From positions 613,331-677,330 of the forward strand of contig NQMI01000003.1 of the NCBI GenBank assembly GCA_002270565.1: a stretch of 64,000 nucleotides of DNA, given 5' to 3'. Of this stretch, positions 48,931-60,629 are shown in pieces (the stretch's first letter is position 1; the number at the start of each line of letters is the position of its first letter). The position numbers and the translations under genes are program-made. The notes under the pieces are model-generated. The model did no database searches, had not been told where the DNA came from, and saw nothing but the letters and a program-made list of their open reading frames with translations. This DNA is from Stenocarpella maydis. Taxonomy: Eukaryota > Ascomycota > Sordariomycetes > Diaporthales > Diaporthaceae.

Positions 48931-50312
48931 TAGCCCCGCCTGCGCTACCAGCAGCGGCGGTTGAGAGCGCCAGAGCGAGCGCGAGCGAGCGTGCAACGGT
49001 CTTTTTCCAGACAAGGCATGATGATGATGATGGGGTCCGGTCAAGACAAAAAAGGAGCAGAAACTCATGCAAGACAGGTGCAGAAGCCGTGATGTGCGGC
49101 CGTGCGCAGCATCCAGCCGGTGCACCCGTGGTGGTGGTGGTGGTGGTAGTAGATGATGTTGTAGTCGAGAAACAAACACGACCGTGCCGTGTTTTCCCAC
49201 GACAGCGTGCGTAACAGGCGGATGAACAATTTGACGTCTTGTTGTGACATCTTGAACTCTCGCACTGACCAGCGTTCGCGATCTCAACTCGGGGCAGGTG
49301 TCGGGTGCAGCGCAGCGCAGTGCAGTGCAGTATGCATCGTGCCTCGTGAGGCTTTGCAGACGAGAAGGACGCTATCTGACGGGAGGTTTGGCTGCGGTTT
49401 GGTACCGAAAAACCTGTCACTCGGCCGAGGTACGGATCTGTACCTGTCAATCCACTGCCGAGAGTACCAGCCAAGGCTTTCAGCGGCTAAGGTAGATGAG
49501 AGGAGGGTCTTGGGGGGTCTAGGGGGGTCTTGGGGGGTCGTCCCTTGTAAGAGACGCTGCGGGCTGGAGCTTGCGGCTGGCTTTGCTTGGCCCGCGTCGC
49601 ATTTTGGTGGGGAGGCTCTGGGCCGTACGATATTGCGTAGGCGAGGCCCTCAATCTGGAGGCCGTCTCTGATGGCCAGGGGACCTGCCAAGAGACAAACA
49701 ACTCGAGGCCGTGTCACGACGGTCATAAAGATGCAGTGTGCACATGGCGCATGCCGTATTCGGGGCCAGCGCCTGGCTGGCCCGTTGCCAACGTCGTCGG
49801 CGCGGAGCAACAGTCCCCACGAGTTCCCGGACACATCCAAGTCCGAGTCCGAAAGTGGTCATGATGTGTGCATGCAACCTCTCTGAACCCTGTCAATCAC
49901 AATTGCCCAGCCACTACGTATGGACAATTGCTGTCGGCGGGCGGGGATCGGAGCCGACCCGCGCTGAATTACCACTGCAGCTCGAAGGAACCGAAGCCTG
50001 TCAGGCTAAAGATTCTATGACGCCTGTATATTCAACGACGTCCCACAGAGTCACTCGCTGCCGGTGCAAAAGCTGGGCTGAATGTCCAGACATCCATAAA
50101 CATCTCGTGTGAAATTCTACATAAACAATCACCGGTTGCACGTACTGCCGAAACGTCGGTGAAACGTCCGCTCATGAGAGTCATCCGCGGTGAGGGACAC
50201 AATCACACGACCAAACTTCATTCCTCACAAAGTAAACACAATCAATCTCGCCCATCACCAACTCTTGTGACACAAAATCGTAGCCAAGAGGCAGGGAAAA
50301 CAAACGGCCAGG
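47729..50312. other. Bidirectional 2.6-kb intergenic region
   Basis: Lies between the start codons of two divergent genes. Contains CCAG repeats at 48899-48930, GAGC units near 48970-48988, a TGG/GGT run at 49127-49149 and a GGGGGGTCT repeat at 49508-49540, plus G and C homopolymers near 48024 and 48573. No gene seen; long frames on both strands are compositional. Confidence 0.5.
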
Positions 50313-51545
50313 ATGGCCAACACCGTTCATGTCCTGGACGACTACTACCTCGCCATAACACTGCTCATCACAGTGGCATACCAACTCTTCTTCTTCGCCA
50401 TTGCCTTCACATTCAAGTTCGACAAGCTCACAGGTACTGAACCTCAAAACCGGCTTGTGACTGCGACATGTCCTCCTCCCTCCTCATACGAGACCAGCTA
50501 ACATGGCGTCTCAGATTTTGCCGGCGGGACCAACTTTGTCGTCCTCGCCATAATCACCCTCGCCTTCTCGGGACCCAGCCCTCATGCCCGGCAGATGGTC
50601 CCCTCCATCTTCATCATGCTGTGGGGGGTGCGCCTGTCGGGCTTCTTGCTGTTCCGCATCCTCAAGACGGGTAAGGATGACCGCTTCGACGACAAGCGCG
50701 ACAAGTTCTTCCCTTTCCTCGGATTCTGGGTCTTCCAGATGATCTGGGTCTGGGTTGTGTCCCTGCCCGTGACGCTCATCAACTCGCCCGCTGTCAGGCA
50801 GTACCCCTTTATTGGTTTCGGCACCGCCAGGGACGTGGTGGGCATTGTCATGTTCGCCGTCGGCTTCGTCATGGAGAGCGTCAGCGACATCGAGAAGTAT
50901 CGCTTCAGGAGCACCCAGGATAAGAGTGCCGTGTGCGACAGGGGCTTCTGGGCTTGGAGCCGCCATCCGAATTACTTTGGAGAGATCATCATCCAGTTCG
51001 GTAGGTTTGAGCTTCTTTTTTTTGTTCTTGTTTTTGTGTTCACCCCGTCTCTTGGCGCTCCTCATTAGAGTTCCCGCTTGCTAACCCCTTTGACTCCAGC
51101 GATTTACATGATCGCCGTGTCTTCTGCAGCCGACGGGTTCGTTCGAGGGCAGGCCTACAACGCATTGTATGCATCCATAGTCGGCCCGATACTGCTGACC
51201 GTGTTGCTCATGTTCGTCTCGGGCCTGCCGCTCTCGGAGAGGCCCGGCGCGATGAAGCGCTACGAGAAGGGCACCAACTGGGACGGGTACAAGCGCTACC
51301 TCGACCGGACGAGCATCCTGATCCCATTCCCACCGCAGCTGTACGCCAGGATGCCCGTCTTCCTGAAGCGGACCGTCTTTTTGGAGTTTCCGATGTATGT
51401 GTTCGACCCGGCGAGGCATGCGGACGGCCCGCCTGGGCAGAGCGGAGCGGAGGAGGGCCGGGGCGAGCAGGCGGGTAAGCCCAGCCAGGCCACCGAGAGG
51501 GGCCGGAGCACGGATGGATTGACGGGAGATTCGCGACAAACGTAA
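50313..51545 (+). CDS. DUF1295 / steroid 5-alpha-reductase-like membrane protein
   Basis: Exons 50313-50433, 50515-51000 and 51100-51545 join to 350 aa. The start MANTVHVLDD is followed by a transmembrane segment. The core has GTNFVVLAIITLAFSG, PSIFIMLWGVRLSGFLLFRI, WVFQMIWVWVVSLPVTLINS, and the conserved C-terminal SAVCDRGFWAWSRHPNYFGE, where the Arg-His-Pro-Asn-Tyr-Phe-Gly-Glu block is the NADPH-site signature shared by DUF1295, 5-alpha-reductase and ICMT-like enzymes. Likely an ER enzyme reducing or modifying a lipid; the substrate is unknown. The tail after DPARHADG is low complexity. Both introns have clean splice sites and GCTAAC branch points. Confidence 0.88.
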
Positions 51546-51830
51546 AGCCGGCGAGAGCCATGGAGTCCGTCTCATCTTCCTACCAATCGCTCCGAGGTCA
51601 CGCTTGGATCAGTGCTGGACGGACCACATTTACAGTTTTAATAGTAATCATATAGACTGGGCATGCAAAAATGGCAGTACTGCAGCCCATGAATAATCAT
51701 AGACATGTTCCAAACAAGGTGCAAGAAGTGCGCGTCTGCACCGCAGCCATGTTACAGCGAAAACTGTATTCAGGGGTATCATAGATGTTTCCGGGACGCC
51801 TTCCATGCAGATTCGTTGTAACCAAAGAAC

Positions 51831-52904
51831 TTATTTCGAGCTCTCCCTTGGCTCCGGCGCTGCCTTCTTGTCAGCCAGCTTCATCTTCTTGGCCTGCCTC
51901 TTGCTCATGACCGGTAGCGACGTCTGGTCTTCTCCGCCTCCGCCTCCACCCTCAGGCCCACCCTCATGTTTCCGCTTCCCATTCTCATTCTTGCCCGTGG
52001 ACTGCTGCTGGTTCTGGCCCTGTTGCTTCTTCCCACCCTTCTGCTTCTTCTGGTCCCCCTCATCGGCATTCTTGTCCCCGGACTCTCTCCCTGGTATCCT
52101 GCCCTCCACACTCACAATATCCACGACGCCCCTGAACGCCCGCCTCTTGAGCCCCTCGTTGACCACCACGGCCCTGGGCCTCACCCCGAGGCCCTCCAGC
52201 CCCCTCTCGGGCCCGAGCCCCCACACCGCGAGCAGGTTGACGACGTCCGCCGGCGCCCGCAGGCCGCCCGCCCCGCCCTTGGCCTCGGAGCTCAGCACGA
52301 TCCCGCGGCCCCGCGTGGCGCGCAGCAGCTCGGCGGTGTTTGCGATCCAGACGGCGCGGGCGCGCTGGTCCACCGTGGCGACGAGCTGGCCGTAGCACAC
52401 CTCGAAGTAGACGCCGCGGTTGACGGCGGCCATGCAGGGCTTGGGCTTGAAGTGGAAGGGGAAGAACTGCGTCAGGTCCAGGCTGATGAGGGAGATCTCG
52501 GACATGGTGGTGCAGGCCGCCGCGAAGGCCTTGTCCGTCGTCGGGCGGCACGCCACCATGTCGTAGGCGGCTGCCACCGAAGGAAGGCGGTAGTTGGTCG
52601 CCGGGTCCGTGACGACGACGGTGGCGCGGCGGAGGGTCGTGGGGAGCTTGGCCGCGGGGGCGGTGCTACCTGTGGGGGCCGGGGTGGAGGATGACGAGGA
52701 TTGGTGGACGTTGTGTTGTGGGAATGATGAGTGGACGGGCCCGAGCTGTGGTATTGGGTTGTTGATCTGCGAGGGGATGGGCGCCGACAAGGTGTGGTTT
52801 ATTGCGAGCACATTGTAGCCCAGCGAGGCGCTGAACTTGAGGGTGCGCTCGAGCTCCGAGGCCGGGGTCTGCGGCGTCCAGTGGATGTTGAGATCGTAGA
52901 GCAT
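51831..52904 (-). CDS. RPP1: RNase P/MRP protein subunit Rpp1 (Rpp30 family)
   Basis: One exon, 357 aa. The N-terminus MLYDLNIHW and the blocks LGYNVLAINHTL, DMVACRPTTDKAFAAACTT, SEISLISLDLTQFFPFHFKP and GVYFEVCYGQLVA belong to the Rpp30 TIM-barrel family. RGIVLSSEAKGGAGGLRAP and DVVNLLAVWGL complete the fold. The last 90 residues are charged and low complexity (KKQKGGKKQQGQNQQQ, EGGPEGGGGGG). The protein is a core subunit of nuclear RNase P and RNase MRP, acting in 5' maturation of tRNA and in rRNA processing. It is intact, with the start set by the family N-terminus. Confidence 0.95.
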   Translation of the reverse strand: MLYDLNIHWTPQTPASELERTLKFSASLGYNVLAINHTLSAPIPSQINNPIPQLGPVHSSFPQHNVHQSSSSSTPAPTGSTAPAAKLPTTLRRATVVVTDPATNYRLPSVAAAYDMVACRPTTDKAFAAACTTMSEISLISLDLTQFFPFHFKPKPCMAAVNRGVYFEVCYGQLVATVDQRARAVWIANTAELLRATRGRGIVLSSEAKGGAGGLRAPADVVNLLAVWGLGPERGLEGLGVRPRAVVVNEGLKRRAFRGVVDIVSVEGRIPGRESGDKNADEGDQKKQKGGKKQQGQNQQQSTGKNENGKRKHEGGPEGGGGGGEDQTSLPVMSKRQAKKMKLADKKAAPEPRESSK

Positions 52905-53887
52905 CGTGACGGTGGGGTGTGCAGTGCGACCGCTGAAGTCATGTCAGAGCTGTCGCATGCGAAGCCTGTGTCTGGGCCTGGCCAGAGGTTGCAGTGATGA
53001 GATCTCTGGCAAGGCTGACGGAGCGGGAGCTATCCAAAAAGTTCAATGTGGGGCCGACCTCCACCTGCATTGTTGTGGACAAGGCTCCCCTGCCCATCGT
53101 CCACTAGTGTAATCACCTGGTGCTACAAGTACAAAACATTCACTTGTTTATTCGAGCGACCCTCAGAAAGTCCGCAGGAAATGCCCTTTTGTTGTAGCTG
53201 CGCATCGTGTTGCTGGGAGAGGATCTTATATTGCTATGGGATGTTAATCAACTCACTATTTGGCCTTTTGTTTTGCGAAAGATGCTGCCTACACAGTACG
53301 GAGCACTCGAATTTAGCCCACAAGTGCATCTTAGGCACAGTGGTATGATCCCCAATGTAACCCACAGCAAGCCCATGTTACGGAGTAATTCTCGATTCTA
53401 GCTTGGGGATGCCAGGGCCTGGTCGCACCCAAGTAATAAGCACGCCTGGCCAACCGCAATTTTGGCGGGCTTGGGGTCTCTTGGCGCCAGCATCCAGTGG
53501 CCTGCAAGACGGCACAGCCCCAAACTCAGATGCGGCTTATGATATCACCTGAGTGATTGCCACCCGACACAAACCCCAAAACCACCAGCCGACACACCCA
53601 CGAGGCCGCCAACTGCCTCTCCATGAATGTCGTTCCACGATCTACCTCATCTGCGCTTATATTTCATTCGTCCTCGTACAACTTACCAACACCCGCTATC
53701 TACAAATCTCTCAGCGAACCCCCTGGATTGTCACCGTCAGGACATCACGACGTTCATCAAACTACCCAGAAACTCTAATCAGCGGGATCCACACGCAGCA
53801 GCTAGCTAGCTAGCTGCCTTAAAGCTGGCCAAGGCAACAACAACCACTCGCTTTTAAACCGCGACACCACTTCACGCGTAGCCCAAC
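52905..53887. other. Divergent intergenic region
   Basis: Promoter space between Rpp1 and the zinc-ribbon gene. A GCTAGCTAGCTAGCT palindromic repeat lies at 53800-53816. No gene seen. Confidence 0.5.
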
Positions 53888-54323
53888 ATGTGTCTGATTT
53901 TCACCTGCGGAGAGCACACGTTTCGCAAAAACGTCGAGGGTTATGATGGCGTCGTCTGCCGCTGCCACCGCTGCGGCAACTACTCGGGCCAGGTGATCAA
54001 GTCGAACCCCTGGTTCACCTTCTGCTTCATTGTGAGCTCTCAGCAGCCCCCAGCAGCTCTCTCTCTTGACGAGTGTCACCCACTGACTTGGAAACCAGCC
54101 CGTGATCCCACTGAGCATCAAAGGCTATGAGGAGGTCGCCTGCCCCATCTGCAACACACACCAGCCGCTCCACCAGCGTCCTGACGTGCAGTCCATGAGG
54201 AAGGGCGGCATGGGAGGGGCCGTGCCACTAGAGAATCAGCAACCACCTCCGCCGCAACAAGGTGGGCCGGGGGGCTGGCAAGGACAACAACCCCCGAGAA
54301 ATGACGGAATGAGGTATGGGTAG
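53888..54323 (+). CDS. Small conserved-looking zinc-ribbon protein
   Basis: Exons 53888-54031 and 54099-54323 join to 122 aa. The first half has CRCHRCGNYSG and then, after a hydrophobic FTFCFIPVIPLSI, CPICNTHQP. The two CXXC pairs would form a zinc ribbon. The tail is Gly/Gln/Pro-rich (PPPPQQGGPGGWQGQQPPRN). It resembles short uncharacterised fungal proteins of the MCLIFTCGEHTF type. Function unknown. The 67-nt intron has donor GTGAGC and acceptor CCAG; the frame across it is exact. Confidence 0.75.
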
Positions 54324-55548
54324 TCACGTCCCGGTTGAGCTTCGCGCGGGCCAGAAATTGTCTGTTTTGGTAGTGTTTGGGCGACAAGGCATATATATGC
54401 AAGCCAGCATATGATTACGAACGACTGGAGCGGTGGTGGCTTGATACGACGAGAGGTAGTCCAGTTGTGGTTTGTGTCGGCGTGATTAGATGCTTTTCAG
54501 TGGGGCTCAGGGACTGGACACGAGGTTTACGTAGGATAATACCCTATACAAGTATTGTAATTCATTATCATTCACCGAAACCTTTCACATGGGCCCTTTC
54601 AGCAGCGAGAGGCCCGTGGTCGCGTGGTACGATGAAATTGTGCATGTGTTCTTCATGAGATGTTAAGAGTATCTGAACAAGTGAAGAGGACTGGTTTGTA
54701 GTGGCAGAGCAATAGTTGCCGCAAATGCTACTGCGCTGGGATTTACCATCATCAGAGGAAAAGTAGGCTTTTTCATATTATTTTCAACTGCAAGTCTAGC
54801 TCTGCAATTTCCGGCATGACCGTAACGCAGGACAGTTCGCGTTGGCGTCGCCAGGGACGAATTTACAATGGACTCGAGTGGTGGTCAGAGGCGCAGATAA
54901 ACGGCCATATATGATAGTATGAGAGTTTCTAGAAACATGCATCTTCTACTATATCAAAACCTTGGAACTAAGTGACAGAATCCGAGCTTGCTTTTCCTGA
55001 CTCTATCTTGACGGGGATGTCTCACTACGCCATACAAGCCTCAAACATTTCATTCAGCCTGTCAGCCCAACACATTCCACAAGTACAGAGGCAAGTCGAG
55101 CCTTGCACTGAATCATTTTTTTGCTTTTCTCCCCATAGAGAATCCAGTTTTCTGATGGTGCTATAAGTTACTTCCAAAATCAAATGGGCCTCGGTGGAGA
55201 GTGCTCACCTGATTTGGGTGGGTAGGTACCTGACCAACAGGGTTAGGGCAGCAAGCTATGACGTGTAAGTAGGTTGGGCAAGCTCTTTGATAAAAGCTCC
55301 TTCTGCATCCTCTTTCGGCCCAGCCCGTCCACGACTTGCAACGCTCGTCCACGAGGTTCCAATGGGGTCCAACAGTACCAATTGACCACGACGCGAACCA
55401 CGATAGCAGGGAGGCGCAACAGGTCGGAGGAACTGGCTCGTTTCGCAGTTGGTCGACCATTGAAAGCATATCGATCTTCGTGTCCCGACGGGCACAACCA
55501 CCTGCCACTCGGGCCAACATCGACTGTTGACGACTCGGTCGCTTCGCA
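54324..55548. other. Intergenic interval
   Basis: 1.2 kb without a supported gene between two plus-strand genes; includes the 5' region of the DUF155 gene. No distinct repeats. Confidence 0.5.
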
Positions 55549-57669
55549 ATGGCACCATCCCAGCGTCCCATGGTGCCGCGGCAGGACACCAGCATGAAGA
55601 CCCCTCGTCCGGCCCTGGGCATGCAAAACATCTCTGTCGACCGCGTCCTCCGCAATTCCAGCGAGATCCCATCCGGCCAGCCTCGCTTGCAACCCTCCCA
55701 GGGCTCCTCCCCCCAGCCCCAGCCCCAGCCCGGTGCCATAGCCTCCGTCCGAGCTGCAGCCCGCGCGGCAGCCCGCAGGGCGGGTGTGCCCACCAACGCA
55801 ATCATCACGCCGCCCATCGCCGGCGCCGTGCCTGGTCAACGGATAGCCGTCCCGCAGAACGTCCCGCAGCGGACGACCAAGGTCAGCGAGAAGCTCGTCC
55901 TCATCCCGGACGCGCCCGATGACGACTCCCCCGAGGACGACGATGGCGAAGAGGCCCTGGCGATGGAGGACGAGAGGGCCAAGAGACAGGCTTTCATCCA
56001 GCAAGAGGAGGACAGGCCCCTCCGGGACGAGGAGCTGGACGTCCTGAGGAAACGGGGCGGCATCCGCGGGAAGAGCTATGCAGAACGGCTGCCTAAACGA
56101 CAGCGTGCAGAGAAGTTGTCGCGGCTGACGGCGTATTGCACGGCACAAGCCTTTAAGATGAAGGCAACGGCTGAGTTCCTACGGACGAAACACGAAGCCA
56201 AAACTAAGCTTTATGACGACTGTCTGTATGTGGTTTACCACTTGCCTTTAATGAATGGTACGGATGGGTACCGCGTGCGCAGCCGGCCGATACTTAAGAC
56301 GCCGGGAACTGGCAAGACGGTGCTAGACCTTGAAATCGAGAGGAGTGAGAGGAGAGACGAGCATTACGGCTGGGCCAATGATGAGTTTTCTGGAAGCCCA
56401 GGGGGGATCTCAGGAAACCCGACGGATCTGCACCCGATCACAAGCAACGGATCGGACGAACGAGGACGGGACATGGGACGCGATGGCGATGACGACCACG
56501 CGTCCCTCAGCCCTATCAATCGGCTGGTCCCCGACGCAAAGAACTTTGCCGAGATGTTTGTCTTCTCGTACGGGGTTGTGGTTTTCTGGAACTTTTCAGA
56601 GCACCAGGAGAAGGACATTCTCGGTGACCTCACGTTCGCCGAGAGCGAGAAGGGCATCTCGCTCGTCACGAGGCCGTTTGAGCCGGGCGACTTCGAAACA
56701 GAGGAGTTCCATTTTGAGTACTCTGCCGATATCAAACACCCTCGCATCTTCAACGACATGATCACGTTGCTCCCACGATCGGATCACATGGTGAAGTTGA
56801 CTATCAGTCACGCCGTGGCGCAGAGCACGAAGCTGTGCAGCTTCGAGGAGAGGATGTCCGAGACAATGAAGCAGGCCGAACACGTGCCTAAACGCCTCGC
56901 CATGACGGGCGAGCTAAGCATGGGCAGGACCGAGATTGTCAAATTGCTAGGAAGACTGTTCAAGAGCAGGGTCGACATTAACTTGTGTAAGTACAACCAT
57001 CATCCTTTTGCCCTCTTCGAGACAGGCACCGGGCGAGATTGGCGGAGGAAATGAGGGGCCGCTCGTTGGCAATCTCGTTGTCGCGTATTCACTCCTGTTT
57101 CTATATCGCCAGGCACCCTGCGATCCTCCTGATGATTTAGGCGGGCACATGACTTACATTTTTCAGCATCCAATATCCTACCGGTGCCGAACTTCTTCTG
57201 GGAGTCAGAGCCAACACTGCACCCTCTCTACATGGCTATCCGAGACTACCTCGAGATCGACCCGCGCATCACCGTCCTCAACGAGCGGTGCCGCGTGTTC
57301 CTCGACCTGGCCGAGATCCTTTCTGACACGGTGGCCGACGCCAAGATGAGCGCCATCACATGGATCGTCATCGTGCTGATTGTCATCTCCATCTGCGTCA
57401 CGGTGAGCGAGGTCGGGCTTCGGTTCGGGATCCTGCAGAAGAACAACGGCCACAGCAATGGCAGCAACGACACTGCGGGAAGCAGCATTGCCAGCAACGG
57501 GGATGTAGACCGGACGGTGGCCGAGGTCTACCGGCCCGGCAGCATCGAGTGGAAGCTGGCAAAGGTTAATATCACCATCGACGAGTTCAGGGGCTGGATC
57601 CATAACGAGCAGGAGAGGGGCGCCATGTGCGGAAGTGAGATCGTGGGGCAGACGTTTGCAGGGGTCTAA
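55549..57669 (+). CDS. DUF155 (Rmd1/Rmd8/Sif2-like) membrane protein
   Basis: Exons 55549-56986 and 57167-57669 join to 646 aa. The N-terminal 200 residues are disordered and charged (VSEKLVLIPDAPDDDSPEDD). The DUF155 domain follows: RLTAYCTAQAFKMKATAEFL, MFVFSYGVVVFWNFSEHQEK, EEFHFEYSADIKHPRIFNDM, then SHAVAQSTKLCSFEERM. After the intron the strongly conserved PNFFWESEPTLHPLYMAIRD and YLEIDPRITVLNERCRVF appear, then one transmembrane segment (ITWIVIVLIVISICVTVSEV). Yeast relatives are Rmd1 and Rmd8 (sporulation-related) and a mitochondrial homologue. This one has no obvious mitochondrial presequence. The exact role is unknown. Confidence 0.92.
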
Positions 57670-58240
57670 ATGGACGATAAGGACAGCAACGGGTGCATCT
57701 GCCCATTTTTTCTTGTCATTGGGGTGTTGGGTGCTGGATGTCTAGACACAGTAATCGGGTCTATGGTTCCGTGGGAATGGGGGAAAGCGATAGTTTGACT
57801 GCATGTGAGAGGCGTACATGATACCCATTCTAAAATAGCACAAGAGCATCGGGGAAATAGTTTCATTCCCTCGTTCGCTCTACTGTATCTGGCGATCTCG
57901 TCCGGGCGGCCGGCTCTCTTCTTGACCCAGGATCTCTTTCGACCGCCGAGTAATAACGCTGGCTCCTCTATGTTTGCGTCTACCACCTTTGGCGTGCCTG
58001 CGACCCAAGGCGGACGGAGGCTTCGCACCCCGCATCTCAGATTACGTGGGATGCAAGAAGCCTACATGTAGCCTCCGGCACAGGATATGCCCTCTCATTT
58101 CCCGAATGAGGAGTCTTCTTTTGCATGGGAAAAGCAGCCCCATCGACAAAGGCATCAGCCTCGAGCCTAGTGATGGAATATCGTCCCGGGGCAGGGACTA
58201 CTGAAAAACCGCGGCCACACATCACCACGGTGCTCTTGAA
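57670..58240. other. Convergent 3' intergenic region
   Basis: Shared 3' space of the DUF155 and Med8 genes. No gene or structured element seen. Confidence 0.55.
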
Positions 58241-59343
58241 TCAGCGGTCTCCCAGGCGCCTCTTCTGACCTTGTTTCTCAACCCGCTTTGATTCCAGCTC
58301 GATTCCAGGCGGCAGGTCCTTGTCTCCCCTGGCGGCAAACCACAACAGGCGCTCCGGGTCCTCCCCGGCCGGCCCCGCGGCGTTCGCCTGCTGACCGGCG
58401 CCCGCAGCACCAGGCTGAGTGGGAGGTGGAGCAGCCGGGGCATCCGTCATTGCCTGATCGCCCTCTTTGTCCTCGTCCTCGTCATCCTCGTCCTCATCCT
58501 CGTACTCGTCCTCGAGGTTTTGCCTCAGCCCGGTGCGCACGTTCTCGACGCCCATGGCGCGCTCCTCGGCGGTGTAGGCATCCTGGTAGTCGTCCCGTAC
58601 GAACTCGGCCAGTCGCGTCTTACACCACGCGCGCGAGTCGAACCAGACGTCACCGATGCCGTGCGGCTCCGGGTCGCCCTCCTCGCTGTCGTCCGACCCG
58701 CCGTCGTCGTCGTCGTCGTCGTCGTCGGCGGCGGCGCCGAACCCCTGCATCTCCGCCTCGAGCCGCGCCGCCTTGTTGAGCCTCTTCCTCTCCCGCGCGT
58801 CCTCGTACGAGTTGAAGCTCGTGTTCGGGTCGACGCCCGCCGCGAGGGCCGCCTCGCGCGCCGTCTCGACCAGCGTCTCGACATCCGGCTCGAGCTTCTT
58901 GCGCAGGAGCTGCATGACGACGCCCTCTTGTGTGCGGCCCGGGTAGTTTGTGGAGGGGTACACGACCACGCGCTGGAAGGTGGAGGAGTGCTGCTGCATT
59001 ATCTCGAGGAGGTGGGTCATGTTTTGCTTGAGGATTCGCGCGCTGTTCTGGAGGCTCTGGCTGTTGTTAACCGGGGCTGTCAGCAAGTGGTGCACAGCAC
59101 GGGAGGAGGTGAATTGAGGAGCCTCAGCACTCACGGGTGAGGTAGCGGGTTGCTCCTGTAGATGTCAGCCTTGAAGCGCTCAAGCCCGTTGCACAGCTGG
59201 ACCAGGCGGAGGCGGGTCATCTCGAGGGCGCGCACTTCGTCCGGGCTCAGGTTCAAAGAGCCTTTTTGCGATTGGCCGTCGGGCTGATCCGACGAGGACA
59301 TGGGCCCGGCCATTGCCCCGGCCAGGGAGCTCATTGAAGCCAT
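58241..59343 (-). CDS. MED8: Mediator complex subunit 8
   Basis: Exons 59135-59343 and 58241-59060 join to 342 aa. The N-terminus has LSPDEVRALEMTRLRLVQLC and FKADIYRSNPLPHP; the splice gives HPQSLQNSARILKQNMTHLL, the Med8 helical core. FQRVVVYPSTNYPGRTQEG and VMQLLRKKLEPDVETLVETA continue the family pattern. An acidic run (eight Asp in a row near residue 180) and another Glu/Asp block precede a disordered tail. Med8 is a head-module subunit that links Mediator to TBP and RNA polymerase II. The intron acceptor at 59061 (ACAACAG) was chosen because the nearer ACAG at 59077 puts the frame out. Confidence 0.9.
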
Positions 59344-60629
59344 CGTCGCCAGTCTTCCAAGCACACGTCGCAAACGCAAGAGGCCTGCCTGGTGCCTGAA
59401 CCTGGAGATTGCATCTACTTTGCGTGTGATTCCGACTGGAGTAAGTAAGTCTCTCGAGTTTGTGCCTCAGTGCATACCGCCGGAAGACTGTAAAGTTTGA
59501 AGCTGCGTCGCGTTCAGCGACTGGATGTTGCTTGGATGCCAGTGAAGCTGGGATTATGGGAGTGGGTGGATGTGCTGTGTTGAGTGTGGGAGGCTTGGCG
59601 TGCATTAGAGCTTCGTGCCTGCCGGGTGGTGCTCCAGTGCAGCTGCTGTGGCGAGCCTCGGTCGCCAAGGTACCACGGGTAGCTACCCCAAACTTTTGGA
59701 GAACGCTGGCCCGGCCCTTTTCTAGTGTACCTACTTAGGTAGTGTACACTATGTACAGACCTACTATGTAGGTCCATGTGTACCCCTGGTACCCGGCAAT
59801 TCGTAACGGCCATGCTTCTCATAATCATTGTCTTTGACTTGAGCTGCTGAAGGTTAATATGGCATCATCCAGGCTAAAATTTCACCACCGTCTACCCCGA
59901 AACGGAACAGCTGGCCACTGCCGAGGCCGCTGCAACGGGTTCCTCTCCCGAACGCCTTCAATAAAAAACGGAAGTCGGGATTGGGGTTCAGGGATTCCAG
60001 GCCAATGCAGCCATGCCAGAAGCAGAGACGGGATCGGCAGGCACAAAATGAGCACGTCAGACTGCGTACGCTCTGACAAGAGCAAATACACTTGGCAATG
60101 GTGAGCAAAAGTCTCGCGATTGCGCCATCTTCTAGCTTCTTGACAACGTGGCGACAAGAGCATGGCCGCGAGGGCATCAGTGGGCTACAGGCTCCGGAAG
60201 CGACAGTCGCAAGCTGGGACTTTGCCAGCGGTTTCGATCGCAGACGTGATTTTGACTACCTAATTCCTACTTATTAGGTGGACTACCTAAAAGATGATTT
60301 TCGTGTCTCCGGCCTCGTTGATTTTGATATTACCTGACCAGAATTCCATTCGCTGACCCCTATACTTCTGCCACCTATCGACGCCAGCTGGATCGCAAGT
60401 GCATTTTGCTGCGATGATGATGATGATAATGATGATGAAAGTGAAAATGAGACAAGCCACTGCAGCAAACTCCCCCATGATGATGAGATCACCAGGACAA
60501 ATTCCGCAACTGAAATTCGTAAAATCGTATGCCTCGGCGACCACGTTTGGTCCTTCGGGACAGTGGCCGAGTATAACAGTAGACGCACCGAGCATTGTCG
60601 ACGCAGGGGAGAGACGTGAGAAGCCTATA
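59344..60629. other. Intergenic interval
   Basis: Upstream of Med8 and 3' of choline sulfatase. A GTGTACCTACTTAGGTAGTG palindrome lies near 59724-59748, and TACCTA/TAGGTA elements recur near 60258-60290. A GAT repeat is at 60413-60437. No gene supported. Confidence 0.5.

Noticed and set aside
51966..52694. 242-residue plus-strand frame antisense to Rpp1
   Set aside because: Shadow of a high-GC coding exon; repetitive Arg/Gly/His composition and no domain.
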